A DNA stretch of 64,000 nucleotides from Allium sativum (GCA_030737875.1 CM060920.1:483878861-483942860), one strand, 5' to 3'. Shown: positions 34,701 through 47,308, numbered from the stretch's first letter. Numbers and translations: made by a program. The notes: generated by a model not told the origin, from the letters alone.

Positions 34701-35799
34701 TCATACCATATGAAATATACAATTGTATCTTCTTGTCGGCATATCAACTCTATCACTTCCATATGCTATCAACTCAGCATATACCAATGTTATCCCAATC
34801 AAATTCCAATCTGCTTTTATCCACAACACGACCATTCGTTTATATCCGAGCCAAATATCGTTTGAACTCGAGTTTCTTCTCGATTCCCAACTCTTAACTT
34901 GATTATCACATTACACTTCAAATTTGAATCTCACAATCCAATTTGTCTTGATATCATTCTAATTCAATCTCAGTGACCACTTTACTGGCTTTACTTTAAT
35001 TCAAATTTGCTTTCACAAATTTCTGTTAAATTTGTTTTTAATTCAAACGGCCTTTCCCTGGGAGTTTTTAAACAGTTTACTCTTTTCAAAAATCAAATTT
35101 TCCTTTTGAACATGTCACTGAGCCCTTAATTAATATTCCATTAGTTAAATCACTTCTCTATTTCTTTATCAATATTTGTTAACCAAATATTTTCAATAAC
35201 CATATTGGCCTTTTTTGTTATTTGGAAAACATTTCCGAATATCGCCTTCCTTTATTTTCTAAACTTTAGAAAATATATGCTATTTATAATTGGAAAATAT
35301 TCCAATTATTTATCTCTTTTCCGATCTCGTTTATTTCTATACTTAGGAAATATTCTTTATTATATTTCCAAGCTTACACTTATTTGGGTTAAAACGGATG
35401 TTGTGTAAAACATCGTTACGACAACCCAAATACTATATTCAACTAACTACTATTCAACATTGATCTTCGAGCCTGAAATCTTACTATTTATTTGTTAATA
35501 ATGAAAATCAATCAAGTTGGGGTATAACTACCTCTCAGACCTTGACTGAATAACATTTATAACGTCAAAACAAATATGACTACTTACTCGAATAATCAAT
35601 ACCATACAACTACTTATTCACCTTTAAACACGTATACGCTTCCTCTTTCTATTCTTACTAGATTTTATTCTTAGTCTTCATTTTTGATTTTACTATTCTA
35701 TTTTTAAGTTTGTTTCCTTATCGACTTCTATATATATATCGATACGTTGATTTCTAACTATCAAATTATCTTAAAAATATTCCAACTCCTTAAATTCCC

Positions 35800-35945
35800 G
35801 GAAAAATTCGCCATAACCTCCTTTGTACTAGGAGCATCGGGATATTTCAAATAGCCTCCCATGGCCCTCACCAATCCAAAAGAAAAAGAAAAAGCCAAGC
35901 GGCTAGCCGATACGGCGCATAAAATCTTATATATGAATTAAATAC
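35800..35945 (-). other. Conserved block M, well-preserved copy
   Basis: Minus strand: hairpin GCCG-TAT-CGGC, hairpin AGCC-GCTT-GGCT (35893-35916), polypyrimidine TTTTTCTTTTTCTTTTGG, GGAGGCTATTTGAAAT, then GGAGGTTATGGCGAA. Compared with the 47730 copy, the first stem has changed from AGCC/GGCT to GCCG/CGGC with pairing kept. Confidence 0.7.
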
Positions 35946-36427
35946 ATACCTTTTCGTCGAGCATTCTATTTATATGCCTTCATACCATATCCATACCTAT
36001 CTTATGTATATTTATACCTGCCCAATCTATTTTAATTATACCTGATTGTTTTAACTCAATTCGTTAATTAATTTGTTAATTAACTCTTTAGTCTATTTCA
36101 CTTTTATATTTGAACATGACATGTTCAAATATATTTTAACTTGCTTATTAACTAATTTGAATCCAAATTTCAAATTTAAGTTCTATATTCGATTTCGAAT
36201 ATCCATTTACAAATCCAATTCACGTTTCAAAGTTCAACTTCAAATTCAAAACTCGATTAACTAATTCCTCTTCGACTTAGTTAATTCTATCCAAATTCTA
36301 TATATTCAAATTCTATAGTTTAAATTCCATTTGAATTCTATATTCAAATTCCATTTTGAATTTCTATATTCAAATTCTATATTTGAATTCCTTTATATTT
36401 CCTATATTCAAATTCTATATTTGAATT

Positions 36428-36610
36428 CCATTGAATTTCATATATTCAAACCCCCTTTGAATTTCTATATTCAATTTCTATTTCAATTCCATTGAATTTC
36501 ATATATTCAAACTCCCTTTGAATTTCTATATTCAATTTCTATTTCAATTCCATTGAATTTCATATATTCAAACTCCCCTTGAATTTCTATATTCAATTTC
36601 GATTTCAAAC
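36428..36610 (-). repeat. 61 bp tandem repeat, about three copies
   Basis: CCATTGAATTTCATATATTC starts at 36428, 36489 and 36550. It lies in a longer AT-rich zone of TTCAAATTC phrases (36180-36610). Confidence 0.75.
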
Positions 36611-36732
36611 TTTCTTTATTCATTCTTTATTATAAATCCCATTTTGAAATTCAACACAACTTGTCTTTCCTAAAAAAATATCAAAACAGTATCTCTGGTA
36701 GTAATTCGTCACTTACAACTCGAAAATGAATA

Positions 36733-36757
36733 CTGATGATGCAGCTGTCATCATCAG
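36733..36757. other. Palindromic hairpin in the LARD-like interior
   Basis: CTGATGATG, loop CAGCTGT, CATCATCAG: a perfect 9 bp stem whose loop contains the self-complementary CAGCTG. A related hairpin occupies 47309-47339 in the giant element. Candidate RNA dimerisation or packaging signal; inference. Confidence 0.55.
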
Positions 36758-37407
36758 AATCTATTTTCCAGCGATCGAAGTGAGTTCAATACTATAAAAC
36801 CATTTCTAAACATTTCCACTTTGAAATTCATTTCAAAATATAATTCACAATGCTTGTAAAACAATTTAAAATCTCCCAGGATCTTAAATTTTCCTTATTT
36901 AATCCCAATCCATTTACAAACACTTATCCAATTCTCTAGAGTTTTAATTCTAATTTTGGTTTAAATTTCAGATTTAGCTCATCTGATTTCACGTACTTCA
37001 CTTATATGAATTCTGATTGGCTATTTACAAAACTATTTTAATTATAATCTTCCTTGATTATAATAACAACCAATATATCCACTATATTATAATTTTTGAT
37101 ACATATATCTTCCCTATATCAAGATATACCTTGGGTAAACTTATTTTAATTCACCCTCTTTTCAAAACATATCGTGTCGGTTCATCGTATTCAAGTGTTT
37201 AGTAACTCCTACCGATACAGTGGATCAAACTGATCGACCAGAACCCATAAACAACTCAACCAATACATCTACACAATATAAAACAATTTTTATATCAGAC
37301 AACAAATACGTTCACTCGTATATATACACTCAAACTCAATCTAGGGTATTACTAACCCTATCTCTACTGAGTCACGCCACAGAGCCAAGTTAATCGATTA
37401 ACCTTCT

Positions 37408-37419
37408 GCTCTAATACCA
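37408..37419 (-). other. Primer-binding site of the LARD-like element
   Basis: The minus strand reads TGGTATTAGAGC, the initiator tRNA-Met type site with one C-to-T change, next to the LTR end at 37422. Confidence 0.8.
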
Positions 37420-37536
37420 ACTATAATGACCCGGGATTTTGACGATCTTGGTTATTGCTATAAACTCAATGACGACTAACCAAACATCGAAAAATACAGG
37501 TCATTAATGAAAGAAATTATAGGGTGAGGAAAGATA

Positions 37537-40368
37537 TGATTTTTATATATTGAACATCGAAGTAAAAATATGATTTTTATATATTGAACATCGAAGTAAA
37601 AATATGATTTTTATATATTGAATAGCATAGTAAAAATTCGATTTTACATATGTAGTGAATACGGGCAACGAAAGCGACAAAAGGCGAGATTAGCGAAGAT
37701 TTCTATAAAAGAAGAGTCAAGATGATTGGATAGCTTTCGGTGAGAATTTCTCACCTTTCAATTTCTTTTTCTAGTTATATATATATATACTAGGATGCAG
37801 ACGGTGCTTAGTAGCACCCGACACAATCGTCCACAGACCATGGACTTGTTTGTTTTGTTGCATAAATTAGTTAGATTATTTGATTGAAATTGAATTGTGT
37901 GGTGAAATGAATTGATTTTGATTGATGTGTGAATGGCGTGAGCCTTCACTAGACCGGGGATAAGGCTGGGCCTCGTCCCGTTTCTAGTATCGTGCCGTTA
38001 TGCCGCCGAAATTTTCTAAAATAAGTTAGAAAAATAACAAAAATCATTTTATAAAATAAATTAATTGAATAGAAATTCATATGTTAAAATAAAATGTTTT
38101 GTCGTTAAACATATAATTTTTAACGTGAAGTGAATAAAATAAAATATTCATTTACAAACCAGAGGGTTTGTTTATGTACATTGATTTGACTGACATGGAT
38201 TGGGTCGATAAATTTTACACATCGCCCAACTGCACGAATAAAAATCTGTGTTTGATTGTTTGAAACCCCACACGGGTGTTGGGATGAAATTTGAAGTTCA
38301 CTCATCCTGATTGATTAAATATGTCGATCGATTGATTGACAGGCTGTTATAAGCGTTATATATCTATATTTGATGCTTATACAGTGTAGTGCACTTTGGT
38401 TGATGGTTGATTATTTTTCAATGCTATTATACATGTGTTGTATGAAAATCCATATAATTAGCTTTATATGGTAATTGATTGGGCCTCATTCCAATTTAGA
38501 AAATAAAGAACAATATAAAATAAAGGTTCATGTGTTGACAGTACTCATCCATTGAGATTGGTCATGTGTTGAACGAAATATTTTAGTAATAAAATTTACA
38601 TCTTTATCAATATAAAATAAAGGTTCATGTGTTGACAGTACTCATCCATTGAGATTGGTCATGTGTTGAACGAAATATTTTGATAATAACAACTATTTTG
38701 AAAAAGAAATATGTGAAATATAATATTTGAAAATAGAAATTTATGAAGCCGTGTTGATTAGATTGACGCCATTTTGACGTGAACGATATTTATATCGATT
38801 TTATTCATTTTGAAATGAATTGAATTGAAAACGATTTCGAAATGAATTGAATTGAAAACGATTTCGAAATGAATTGAATTGAAAACGATTTCGAAATAAA
38901 TTGAATTGAAAACGATTTCGAAATGAATTGAATTGAAAACGATTTCGAAATGAATTGAATTGAAAACGATTTCGAAATGAATTGAAATGAAAACGATTTC
39001 GAAATGAATTGAATTGAAAACGATTTCGAAATGAATTGAATTGAAAACGATTTCGAAATGAATTGAATAGAAAACGAATTCAAATTGAATTGAAAACGAA
39101 TTGAAATGAATTCAAATTGAATTGAAATTTGAATTGAATAGAAATGAATTTTAAAACGAATTTATAAAGAAGAATTCAATTTTGATTTGAATTGAAAAGG
39201 AAGTTGAAATTGCTTTTGAAACGAATTTAAAACTATTTATATAATTCGTTTTAAATAGAAATCGACGAAATATATATTATATATATAATATAATGGCCTG
39301 AATAGAACGCGCCGCGCCGCGGTAGTTCGTGAATTTCGACCATTTATTTCAAACGGATATTACGGGAGATCCGACCGTCGGATTCTCCTAAAACTGGAAC
39401 CGTTGGGTTCGTATCGAAAAGAGCTTTCAAACGAATATTAGAAATTAGAAATCTAACGGTTGGATTTGGAGATACGTCCAAATCGAATTCGAAAAAGGTC
39501 GTTGTAAGTGCAGTTCGATGGCCGTTGATGGAAATCGACTGTACGGGCCTTGATAAAATTATTAAAAATAGTAATAATTTGTGTAAAATCATAAGAAATG
39601 ATTTAGAAAGGATTGGGATGAAAAACTCCATATTTGAAAAGATAAAAATAGATTTTTATCGAAATGAACTAGTTTTGAACTAGAATTATAATTCTATTTA
39701 TTTTTAAATAAATAAATTGAATTTAAAAAGGGTTTTGAAAATAACCAGAATATCCAATGATTGCATTGGAGTGGATTTGAATCGAAATTGTCTTCGGAAT
39801 ATTTCGATGTTGGAATTCGTGATTATACAGGTGTTGTAATGGAAATTTGAAAGATATATATTTATATCGTTATTTCCAATACGACATTTGTTAGTCGTAG
39901 AATTTGATATTGAATATAAGCCGATATATTTTCTATTCAGAGCCTTGTATTGAATATCGAATGTGATTTGGGTTTGTCGTGAATGGTGTCTTCACTAACA
40001 CTGTTCTTGAACCCAGTTGAGAAATGATTAAATCTTTTTATTTAGATTTAATAAATTGTACCAATTAAATAATATTTAATTGGAATTGAATTGATATTGA
40101 TTTTTGGGTTTATCGTGAACAGTGTTTTAAATAACACTCGTTCTTTAACCCGATAATTAATGAATGTGACTTTGGGTTTATCGTGAACCGTGTTTTAAAT
40201 GACACTGACTCTTTAACCCAGTCGAAGATTAAAACTAAGTGGAGTTTTAATGAATCTTTAATTAGATTGAAATGATCGAAAATGGAGTATCACCAGTTTT
40301 GCTACAGGCGATAGTTCAATCTTTAATTAGATTTGAACGTGAAATGGTAATTGAATTTACCGATAACA
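37537..40368 (+). mobile_element. Giant-LTR fragment, plus strand (left arm of inverted block)
   Basis: It starts inside the 34 bp array, not at an LTR end, and runs in LTR order to TACCGATAACA. There the 40369 element is inserted; it resumes at 54555-54632. The first 1.27 kb (37537-38807) is the near-exact reverse complement of 54633 to about 55905. It carries the 97 bp repeat (38527-38690) and a 27 bp array (38808-39080). The junction with the truncated LTR stub at 37536/37537 is a rearrangement breakpoint. Confidence 0.75.
38808..39080 (+). repeat. 27 bp tandem array, about 10 copies
   Basis: Units of GAATTGAATTGAAAACGATT followed by TCGAAAT. On the minus strand it reads as a 9-residue SFSIQFISK repeat, an artefact of the 27 bp period. 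The inverted right arm begins exactly where this array starts, so the array marks a breakpoint. Confidence 0.85.
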
Positions 40369-41375
40369 TGTAACAACCCGTAAAATGCGAGCCAGTTTGA
40401 AATTTTTATTTTGGCAATTTTAGCGAATTTTGATTATTTAAAATGAATTATTTTAAATAATATCGGCGAGAAATTTAATTTGAATATAATTCGACGTGTA
40501 TATTATATACGTCGTCGTTAGAATATATATAATTTTATTTATTATTATAAATAGAATTGAAAATGGCGCGGTAGTTCGATAATTCGATTTCAAACTTCAA
40601 TTGAATGTACCGGGTGCAAAACAATCCGGATTTTAGTGAAACCAAAAATAATGGAATCGAATAGTGAATATCTTTCCAACGAATCCGAAAAATCAAAAGT
40701 TCGTAGCGGGAATCAAAAGATATGTCCAGTTGAAAATTCTGAATAGTCGCTATGGAATTCAGACCCTTAAAAATGGACATTTTGCAAATGACCTCGGATT
40801 TCGACGAAACCAGTTTTGTTGGGTCCGGGATGTGAAGTTATTGCTAGATTCCAAATTTCATAATTTTTCGAATCAATATGTGAGCGTGGCAAAGGAAAAC
40901 GCGTTTGACCAGTTTCAGTTGATTTTAATCGACTGGAAATTGGCCATTTTTCAAACGGTCTCAGAATTCGACGAAACTAGTTTTGTAGGACCGTATCGTC
41001 AATACGAAGCTAGAAAATATTTTTCTGGAATTTTTCTAGTTAGTATGTGACCCCGGTAATTTGAAATGTACGTTTAAAATTCAATATAGTGATTTAAATG
41101 TAGACTTAACGAAAACTGATCGAAACAGTCGAATCAGCTTGCGATACATATCCCATTGTGTTCGGAATGGGGGTAAAACGCTATGGACGACAGGCGGTGG
41201 GCCTCGTTTCGAGGTCTTATGTAAAAGTCAACCTTTTTGCAAAATATAATAATTAAATAATAAATAAATAAAAAAATATAATTCCCTCCTTTACCTTTCT
41301 TCCTGGCCCCCCCCTTTTTTATTTCTTCAATTCAGATCGACGTTATAAAAAAAAAAAAAAAAAAAAACCTAAACA

Positions 41376-41610
41376 AGATCGAGCGCCTCCCTCCAGACGT
41401 CGCCGCCCCCCCCCCCCCCCACTCGAGACGCCGACGAACCCCTCGACGCCGCCCTCACTATCGAAGACCCGAAGCCCCCGTTCTCGACACAGAAGCCGCC
41501 GCCACCTCGAAGCCTCCCCACCGACGAACTACAGAAAGCCCCCAGCCGACGATCTTTCCACCGCCGACAGCCACTGATTCCCCCCCCCCCCCTCTCTCTT
41601 CGCAGAAATG
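41376..41610 (+). other. GC-rich island and splice-donor-like site, 5' giant LTR
   Basis: A C-rich, coding-like leader (many CCGCCG and CCCCC runs) preceded by a pyrimidine patch (CCCCTTTTTTATTTCTTC). It is followed at 41610 by GTAAGT and a T-rich intron-like stretch. It resembles a plant first exon. Positionally conserved in all giant-LTR copies. Confidence 0.5.
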
Positions 41611-43445
41611 TAAGTTTTTTTATTTTTGTTTTGTTTTGTTTTGTTTTTTTAATGATTTTAAAACTGTTCTGTTTAATTAGAATTATAACTGAAATTTAAT
41701 TAGGATTGAAACTGATTTTTAGTGATTTTTAAAAACTGATTTTTAGTGATTTTTAAAAACTGATTTTATTTTGTTTTAAAAACTGATTTTTATCTACCTT
41801 AAAAACTGTTTTTTTTTATGTTGTAAAGTTATAAAAATGTAATCTTTTATATAACATGGAAGTAAAAATATGATTTTTATATTTTTAAAGTATTAAAAAT
41901 ATAGTCTTTACTATATAGGTGATGTCAAAATATAATTTTTGCATGATAGGAATATTAAAAATATGATTTTTATATTTTTAAAAGTATTAAAAATATGATC
42001 TTTATGGGATAGAGAAGTTAAAAATATCACCTTTGTATATGTGGCAAAATAAAAATCTGATTTTTATATTTTTTTTATATACGTGGAAATAAAGCAGATA
42101 TTTTTATAATGATGAAAACTTTATTTTTAAAGAGGCGAAAACTTTATTTTTAAAGAGGCGAAAACTTTATTTTTAAAGAGGCGAAAACTTTATTTTTATA
42201 AAGGCGAAATCTATATTTTTATAGGGGCGAAATCTATATTTTTGAAATAGAATTTTTATCTATATATTAGCGGGAAGGAAATATGATTTTTATACATTGA
42301 ATAGCATTGTAAAAATTCGATTTTTAAATATATGAAGTGATTATAAAAATATGATTTTTTAATTTGAAAACGAATAAATAAAAATGTGATTTTTTATTTT
42401 AAAGACATCAAAATATAAAAATGTGTGATTTTTATATATGTAGTGACTACGGGCAACGAAGATGATAAAAAGGCGAGGACGACGAAGACTTCTGCAAATG
42501 AAGAGCCGTGGAGCTAGGATAGCTATATGTGAGAATTTCTCAGCTTTCAATTTATTTTTCTAGTTATATATATATATATATATACTAGGATGCAGACGGT
42601 GCTTAGTAGCACCCGACACAATCGTCCACAGACCATGGACTTGTTTGTTTGGTTGCATAGATTAGTTGAATTATTTGTTTGAAATGAATTGAATTGTTTG
42701 GTGAGATGAAATTGATTTGATGATGTGTGAATGGCGTGGGCCTTCACTAGACCGGGGATAAGGCTAGGCCTTGTCCCGTTTCTAGTATCGTGCCGTTATG
42801 CCGCCGAAATTTTCTAAAATGTGTTAGAAAATAAAAATATCATTTTATTGTGTAGATGAATAATAGAAATTCATATGTTGGAATAAAATGTTTTGTCGTT
42901 AAAAATATAATTTTTAACGTGATTAGAAATATAGTGAAAGTGAATAAAATAAAATATTCATTTACAAACCAGACGGTTTGTTTATGTACACTTATTTGAA
43001 TGACATTGATTGGGACGATAAATTTTACACATCGCCCAACAGCACAAATAAAATATGTGTTTGATTGTTTGAAACCCCACACGGGTGTAGGGATGAAATT
43101 TGAAGTTCACTCATCCTGATTGATTAAATATGTCGATCGGTTGATTGACAGGCTGTTTTAAGCGTTGGATATCTATATTTGATGCTTATACGGTGTAGTG
43201 CACTTTGGTTGATGGTTGATTATTTATCGTTGCTATTATATACATGTGTTGTATGGAAATCCATATAATTAATTTTATATGGTAATTGATTGGGCCTCAT
43301 TCCAATTTGAAAAATAAAGAAAATTTGAAAATGTCAATATATGAAGCCGTGTTGATTAGAGTAACGCCATTTTGACGTGAACGATATTTATATCGATTTT
43401 ATTCATTTTAAAATGAATATTAAAAAGTAATTTTGAAATCAAATA

Positions 43446-43830
43446 TTTCGAAATGAATTGAATTGAAAACGAATTCAAAGTGAATTGAATTGAAAACGAA
43501 TTCAAAGTGAATTGAATTGAAAACGAATTCAAAGTGAATTGAATTGAAAACGAATTCAAAGTGAATTGAATTGAAAGTGATTTCGAAATGAATTGAAAAC
43601 GAATTCAAAGTGAATTGAATTGAAAACGAATTCAAAGTGAATTGAATTGAAAACGAATTCAAAGTGAATTGAATTGAAAACGAATTCAAAGTGAATTGAA
43701 TTGAAAACGAATTCAAAGTGAATTGAATTGAAAGTGATTTCGAAATGAATTGAATTGAAAACGAATTCAAAGTGAATTGAAAGTGATTTCGAAATGAATT
43801 GAATTGAAAACGAATTCAAAATGAATTGGA
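43446..43830 (+). repeat. 27 bp tandem array, 5' giant LTR
   Basis: Units of GAATTGAATTGAAAACGAAT followed by TCAAAGT, mixed with a GTGATTTCGAAAT variant. The order of variants differs from 51054-51410, so units were gained, lost or shuffled after insertion even though the surrounding LTR is almost unchanged. Confidence 0.85.
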
Positions 43831-46800
43831 AGCAATTTGAAATGAATTCAAATTGAATTGAAGTTTGAATTGAATAGAAATGAATTTTAAAACGAATTTA
43901 TAGAGAAGAATTCAATTTTGCTTTGAATTGAGATGGAAGTTGAAATAGATTTTGAAACGAATTTTAAAACTATTTATATAATTCGTTTTAAATAGAAATC
44001 GACGAAGTATATATTATATATATTATATATATAATATAATGGCCTGAATAGAACGCGCCGCGCCGCGGCAGTTCGCGAATTTCGACCATTGATTTCAAAT
44101 GGACGTTACGGGAGATCCGACCGTCGGATTCTCCTAAAACCAGAACCGTTGGGTTCGTATCGAAAAGAGCTTTCTAGCGAATATTAGAAATTTGAAATCT
44201 AACGGTTGGATTTGGAATTATGTCCAAATCAAATTTGAAAAAGGTCGCTGTAAGTGCAGTTCGATGGCCATTGATGGAAATCGACTGTACGGGCCTTGAT
44301 AAAATTATTAAAAATAGTAATAATTTGTGTAAAATCATAAGAAATGATTTGTGAAGATTTGGGGTGAAAAACTTCATGTTTGAAAAGATAAAAATAGATT
44401 TTTATCGAAATAAGCTAGTTTTGAACTAGAATGATAATTCTATTTATTTTTAAATAAATAAATTGAATTTGAAAAGGGTTTTAAAAATAACCAGAATTTC
44501 CAATGATTGCATTGGAGTGGATTTGAATCGAGATTGTCTTCGGAATATTTCGATGTTGGAATTCGTGATTATACAGATGTTGTTATGGAAATTTGAAAGA
44601 TATATATTTATATCGTTATTTCCAATACGGCATTTGTTAGTCGTAGAATTCGATATTGAATATAAGCCGATATATTTTCTATTCAGAGCCTTGTATTGAA
44701 TATCGAATGTGATTTGGGTTTGTCGTGAATGGTGTCTTCACTAACACTGTTCTTGAACCCAGTTGAGAAATGATTAAATCTTTTTAGTTAGATTTAATGA
44801 AGTGTACCAATTAAACGATATTTAATTGGAATTGAATTGGTATTGATTTTTGGGTTTATCGTGAACAGTGTTTTAAATAACACTTGTTCTTTAACCCGAT
44901 AATTAATGGAATGTGACTTTGGGTTTATCGTGAACCGTGTTCTAAATGACACGGATTCTTTAACCCAGTTAAAGATTAAAACTAAGTGGAGTTTTAATGA
45001 ATCTTTAATTAGATTGAAATGGTCGAGGATGGAGTATCACCAGTTTTGCTCCAGGTGATAGTTAAATCTTTAATTAGATTTGAACGTGAAATGGTAATTG
45101 AATTTACCGATAACACTGTGGTGTTAGATATGAAGTATCACCAGTTTTACTTCATGGGATGAATAGGTTGGGATTGGGAAATAAAATAAATGATTACTTC
45201 GGTGTGGTTCGCTAATCCCGACTAGTTTGAATTGATATTCAAAGGAGATTAAAGAATAAATCCAAGAATTTATCTTTGATAAAATTAATGGGAACTTTTC
45301 CCAAAGTATAGGAATATTTGAATAAAAGAATATTCTGAATTGGAATGAGGCGTATGTTGTGTTTGTGTAACACTTTTATAATATATACGCGAGTTATTCA
45401 GAAAGACCGGGTTTATCCCATTCTGAATAACTGATTCGACGTGGTGTCGAAGATGAAGACGGTGGTCGAAGACCAGAAGTCTTCACGTCGTTTGGGTGAT
45501 TACTGATGATCTTGATTGGGCTGTACACCCAAGAAGATGGAAACAGTTTGTGATCGTCCAGACGTACTTGGAGATCGATGGAGATGCGGGGTACTAGGTG
45601 CCTCCGGTTTCATTCAGACCCAGAACGGACTTGTAAATGGACTGTGTGTCTGACATTGGATTTCATTCTGTGTGACTGATATCGGTAGCATAGAGTGGTT
45701 TGCCTGTGTGGCATGCTAAGATGCAAATGATCAAGGCTTCTGTTGAAAAGCAAAGTCTTGTGGTGATGATCAAAGCACAGCCTGTGTGGCACAGCTTTGT
45801 GTAACGTGAATTCGCGAGCCTCGCACCCCGGTTGTGAACCAAAAACGGGAGAGGACATCAGGGAGGACTTGCGTTTCTTTCTAGCTAGAAGTGGCGTCAG
45901 TGGTTTTACACGCCCTGACGAGTTTGACTTATGTGGTTGTTGCTGTTGCGAGGCGCCTCGGTTATATCGGTTTCGGCCGATGCATTCTGGTCGGCTGACG
46001 GACCAGACTTACACCCCATAGGGTGGGGAGACGTAGTGTTCAGGCATAATAATCCACATCGGTGGACCGGCCCTGACGATCTAAAGGGTTGATGCGTTCT
46101 GATCCTGTGGCTCGGGCTAGAGAGTCACGAATCGGTTGAGGACTATCTTTTGCCTCGGTTCATAGATGGAAATCCAATTTCCAAATACGCGACTTTGCGG
46201 TTTTATTTGTAATCCTATATATGGCGACATAGTGGGATGGGGCGCTCATGCCGCCTATGATTGATACTTATGATTTGAAGTTGTTTTATACACTATGCAC
46301 TTATAGTAGTATCAAATGATTTGTTTTAAACGTATCAAGCATTCTTTGGCTGTTATAAGGGAAAACCCTATCCTCGGCTGCGTTGCATTGTGTGATGGGA
46401 CCTGGGTCTTATAACAGCTTCATTTTTCTTCATTTAGCATTGCGCTGTTTGTTTTATGCACTGGTATCCTTGGGAGGAAACCCGTTCCGTGTTATACGGC
46501 GTGGTCCCTTGATTTACCTAATGATTTAAAATAAAGATTTATAACTGCTTTAGTTCTCACACCAGTCACATGACTGACCTGGAGTTTATTGTTTTAACCT
46601 AAACTCTGGGTGCCCTTATTTTGACACGGGCAGCTAGTAGTTTTGGTTTTGCAGATTTATATTCACAGGATCCTGGTTTACAGCTGGAACGATATCCGGA
46701 AAGCTTTGTATCCGTATATCTACTTCTAGTTGTGTATTGTATTATTTTCCGCTGCGATGTATTTAAATGTAATTTAAATCTCTGATATTTCTGTGTAATA

Positions 46801-46972
46801 TTCATTTTTACTCTGTATATTCTTGTAATCTGATGCATTGTTGTAATAAACAATGAAACGTTCTTCCGTATGCGTTCTGTTTTGTCATGTTCTCAAACGA
46901 TAGGGCGTTTCGAACGGCTTGAATCCGTCTAGCGACTGGTTCGGACCGAGCGAAATTCTCGATCGTCACAGT

Positions 46973-46984
46973 TGGTATCAGAGC
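46973..46984 (+). other. Primer-binding site of the giant-LTR element
   Basis: TGGTATCAGAGC two bases after the LTR end: initiator tRNA-Met type, intact. Confidence 0.92.
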
Positions 46985-47308
46985 TTTGGTTTACAAAGCA
47001 GAGAACAAGGCACATTAGAACCCTACGAAAGAATTCATCAGATATTGGATTAGTAATATCCAATTAGAATGACTCGTTAGAGATAGGATCAGTAGTATCC
47101 TAGAACGAGTGTGAAAAGTATATTTTTGAAAATGAAAACAAATTTTTGTTTCGAAAATTTTAAATCAATTATTCGTATTTGATTATCTATTTATATTGAT
47201 GTGGACAATCCAGTATATATAGATTTTGCGTATACGTCTGATCCGCGTGTATTCGAAATTTTAATATACTGGATAGATATAGAATTACGCTCTAGTCGCC
47301 CGGGGGTG

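Larger units (their letters stand above)
34375..37421 (-). other. Interior of the LARD-like element, non-coding
   Basis: About 3 kb between PPT and PBS with no gag, protease, integrase or RT motif in any frame. It contains two copies of the double-hairpin/polypyrimidine block (34560-34700 and 35800-35945), a palindromic hairpin (36733-36757) and a 61 bp repeat (about 36428-36610). These shared cis features, not proteins, are what it has in common with the giant-LTR interior. Confidence 0.65.
26058..37536 (-). mobile_element. Non-autonomous LTR element (LARD-like), minus strand, 5' LTR truncated
   Basis: Read on the minus strand: a 115 bp stub of the 5' LTR (37536-37422), PBS (37419-37408), a non-coding interior (37421-34375), a PPT (34388-34375) and a 3' LTR (34374-26058) split by a nested solo LTR. 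The two LTR ends match over about 110 bp (26058-26170 against 37422-37536). No gag or pol motif was found in the interior. The PPT flank reads GAGGACGAAATTATTTTAAG, a context typical of Ty3/gypsy chromoviruses of the Tekay/Del type, so the helper element is probably of that lineage (inference). Confidence 0.72.
40369..46970 (+). repeat. 5' giant LTR (6602 bp)
   Basis: Order: roughly 200 bp module (about 40563-40760) and a partly duplicated block to 41050; T-rich stretch; GC island (41376-41610) followed by GTAAGT; AT-rich zone with ATGATTTTTAT phrases (41830-42440); block with CCATGGAC and CCGCCGAAATTTTC; 27 bp array (43446-43830); second module (about 44050-44260); block of TGGGTTTATCGTGAAC repeats (44716-44970); region with GGGAAAACCCTATCC (46370); end. 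Too long for a simple U3-R-U5 and without any supported ORF. Confidence 0.88.

Noticed and set aside
40664..41050. 128-residue ORF in both giant LTRs (also 48298-48684), partly open in 56937-57221 and 60245-60454
   Set aside because: Conservation appears at nucleotide level across LTR modules and the frame is broken in other copies (for example in 26225-33174). No known domain. Treated as the repeated LTR module.
43420..43819. Overlapping ORFs with SFSIQF-type 9-residue repeats
   Set aside because: They are products of a 27 bp tandem array without stops; several frames are open at once.
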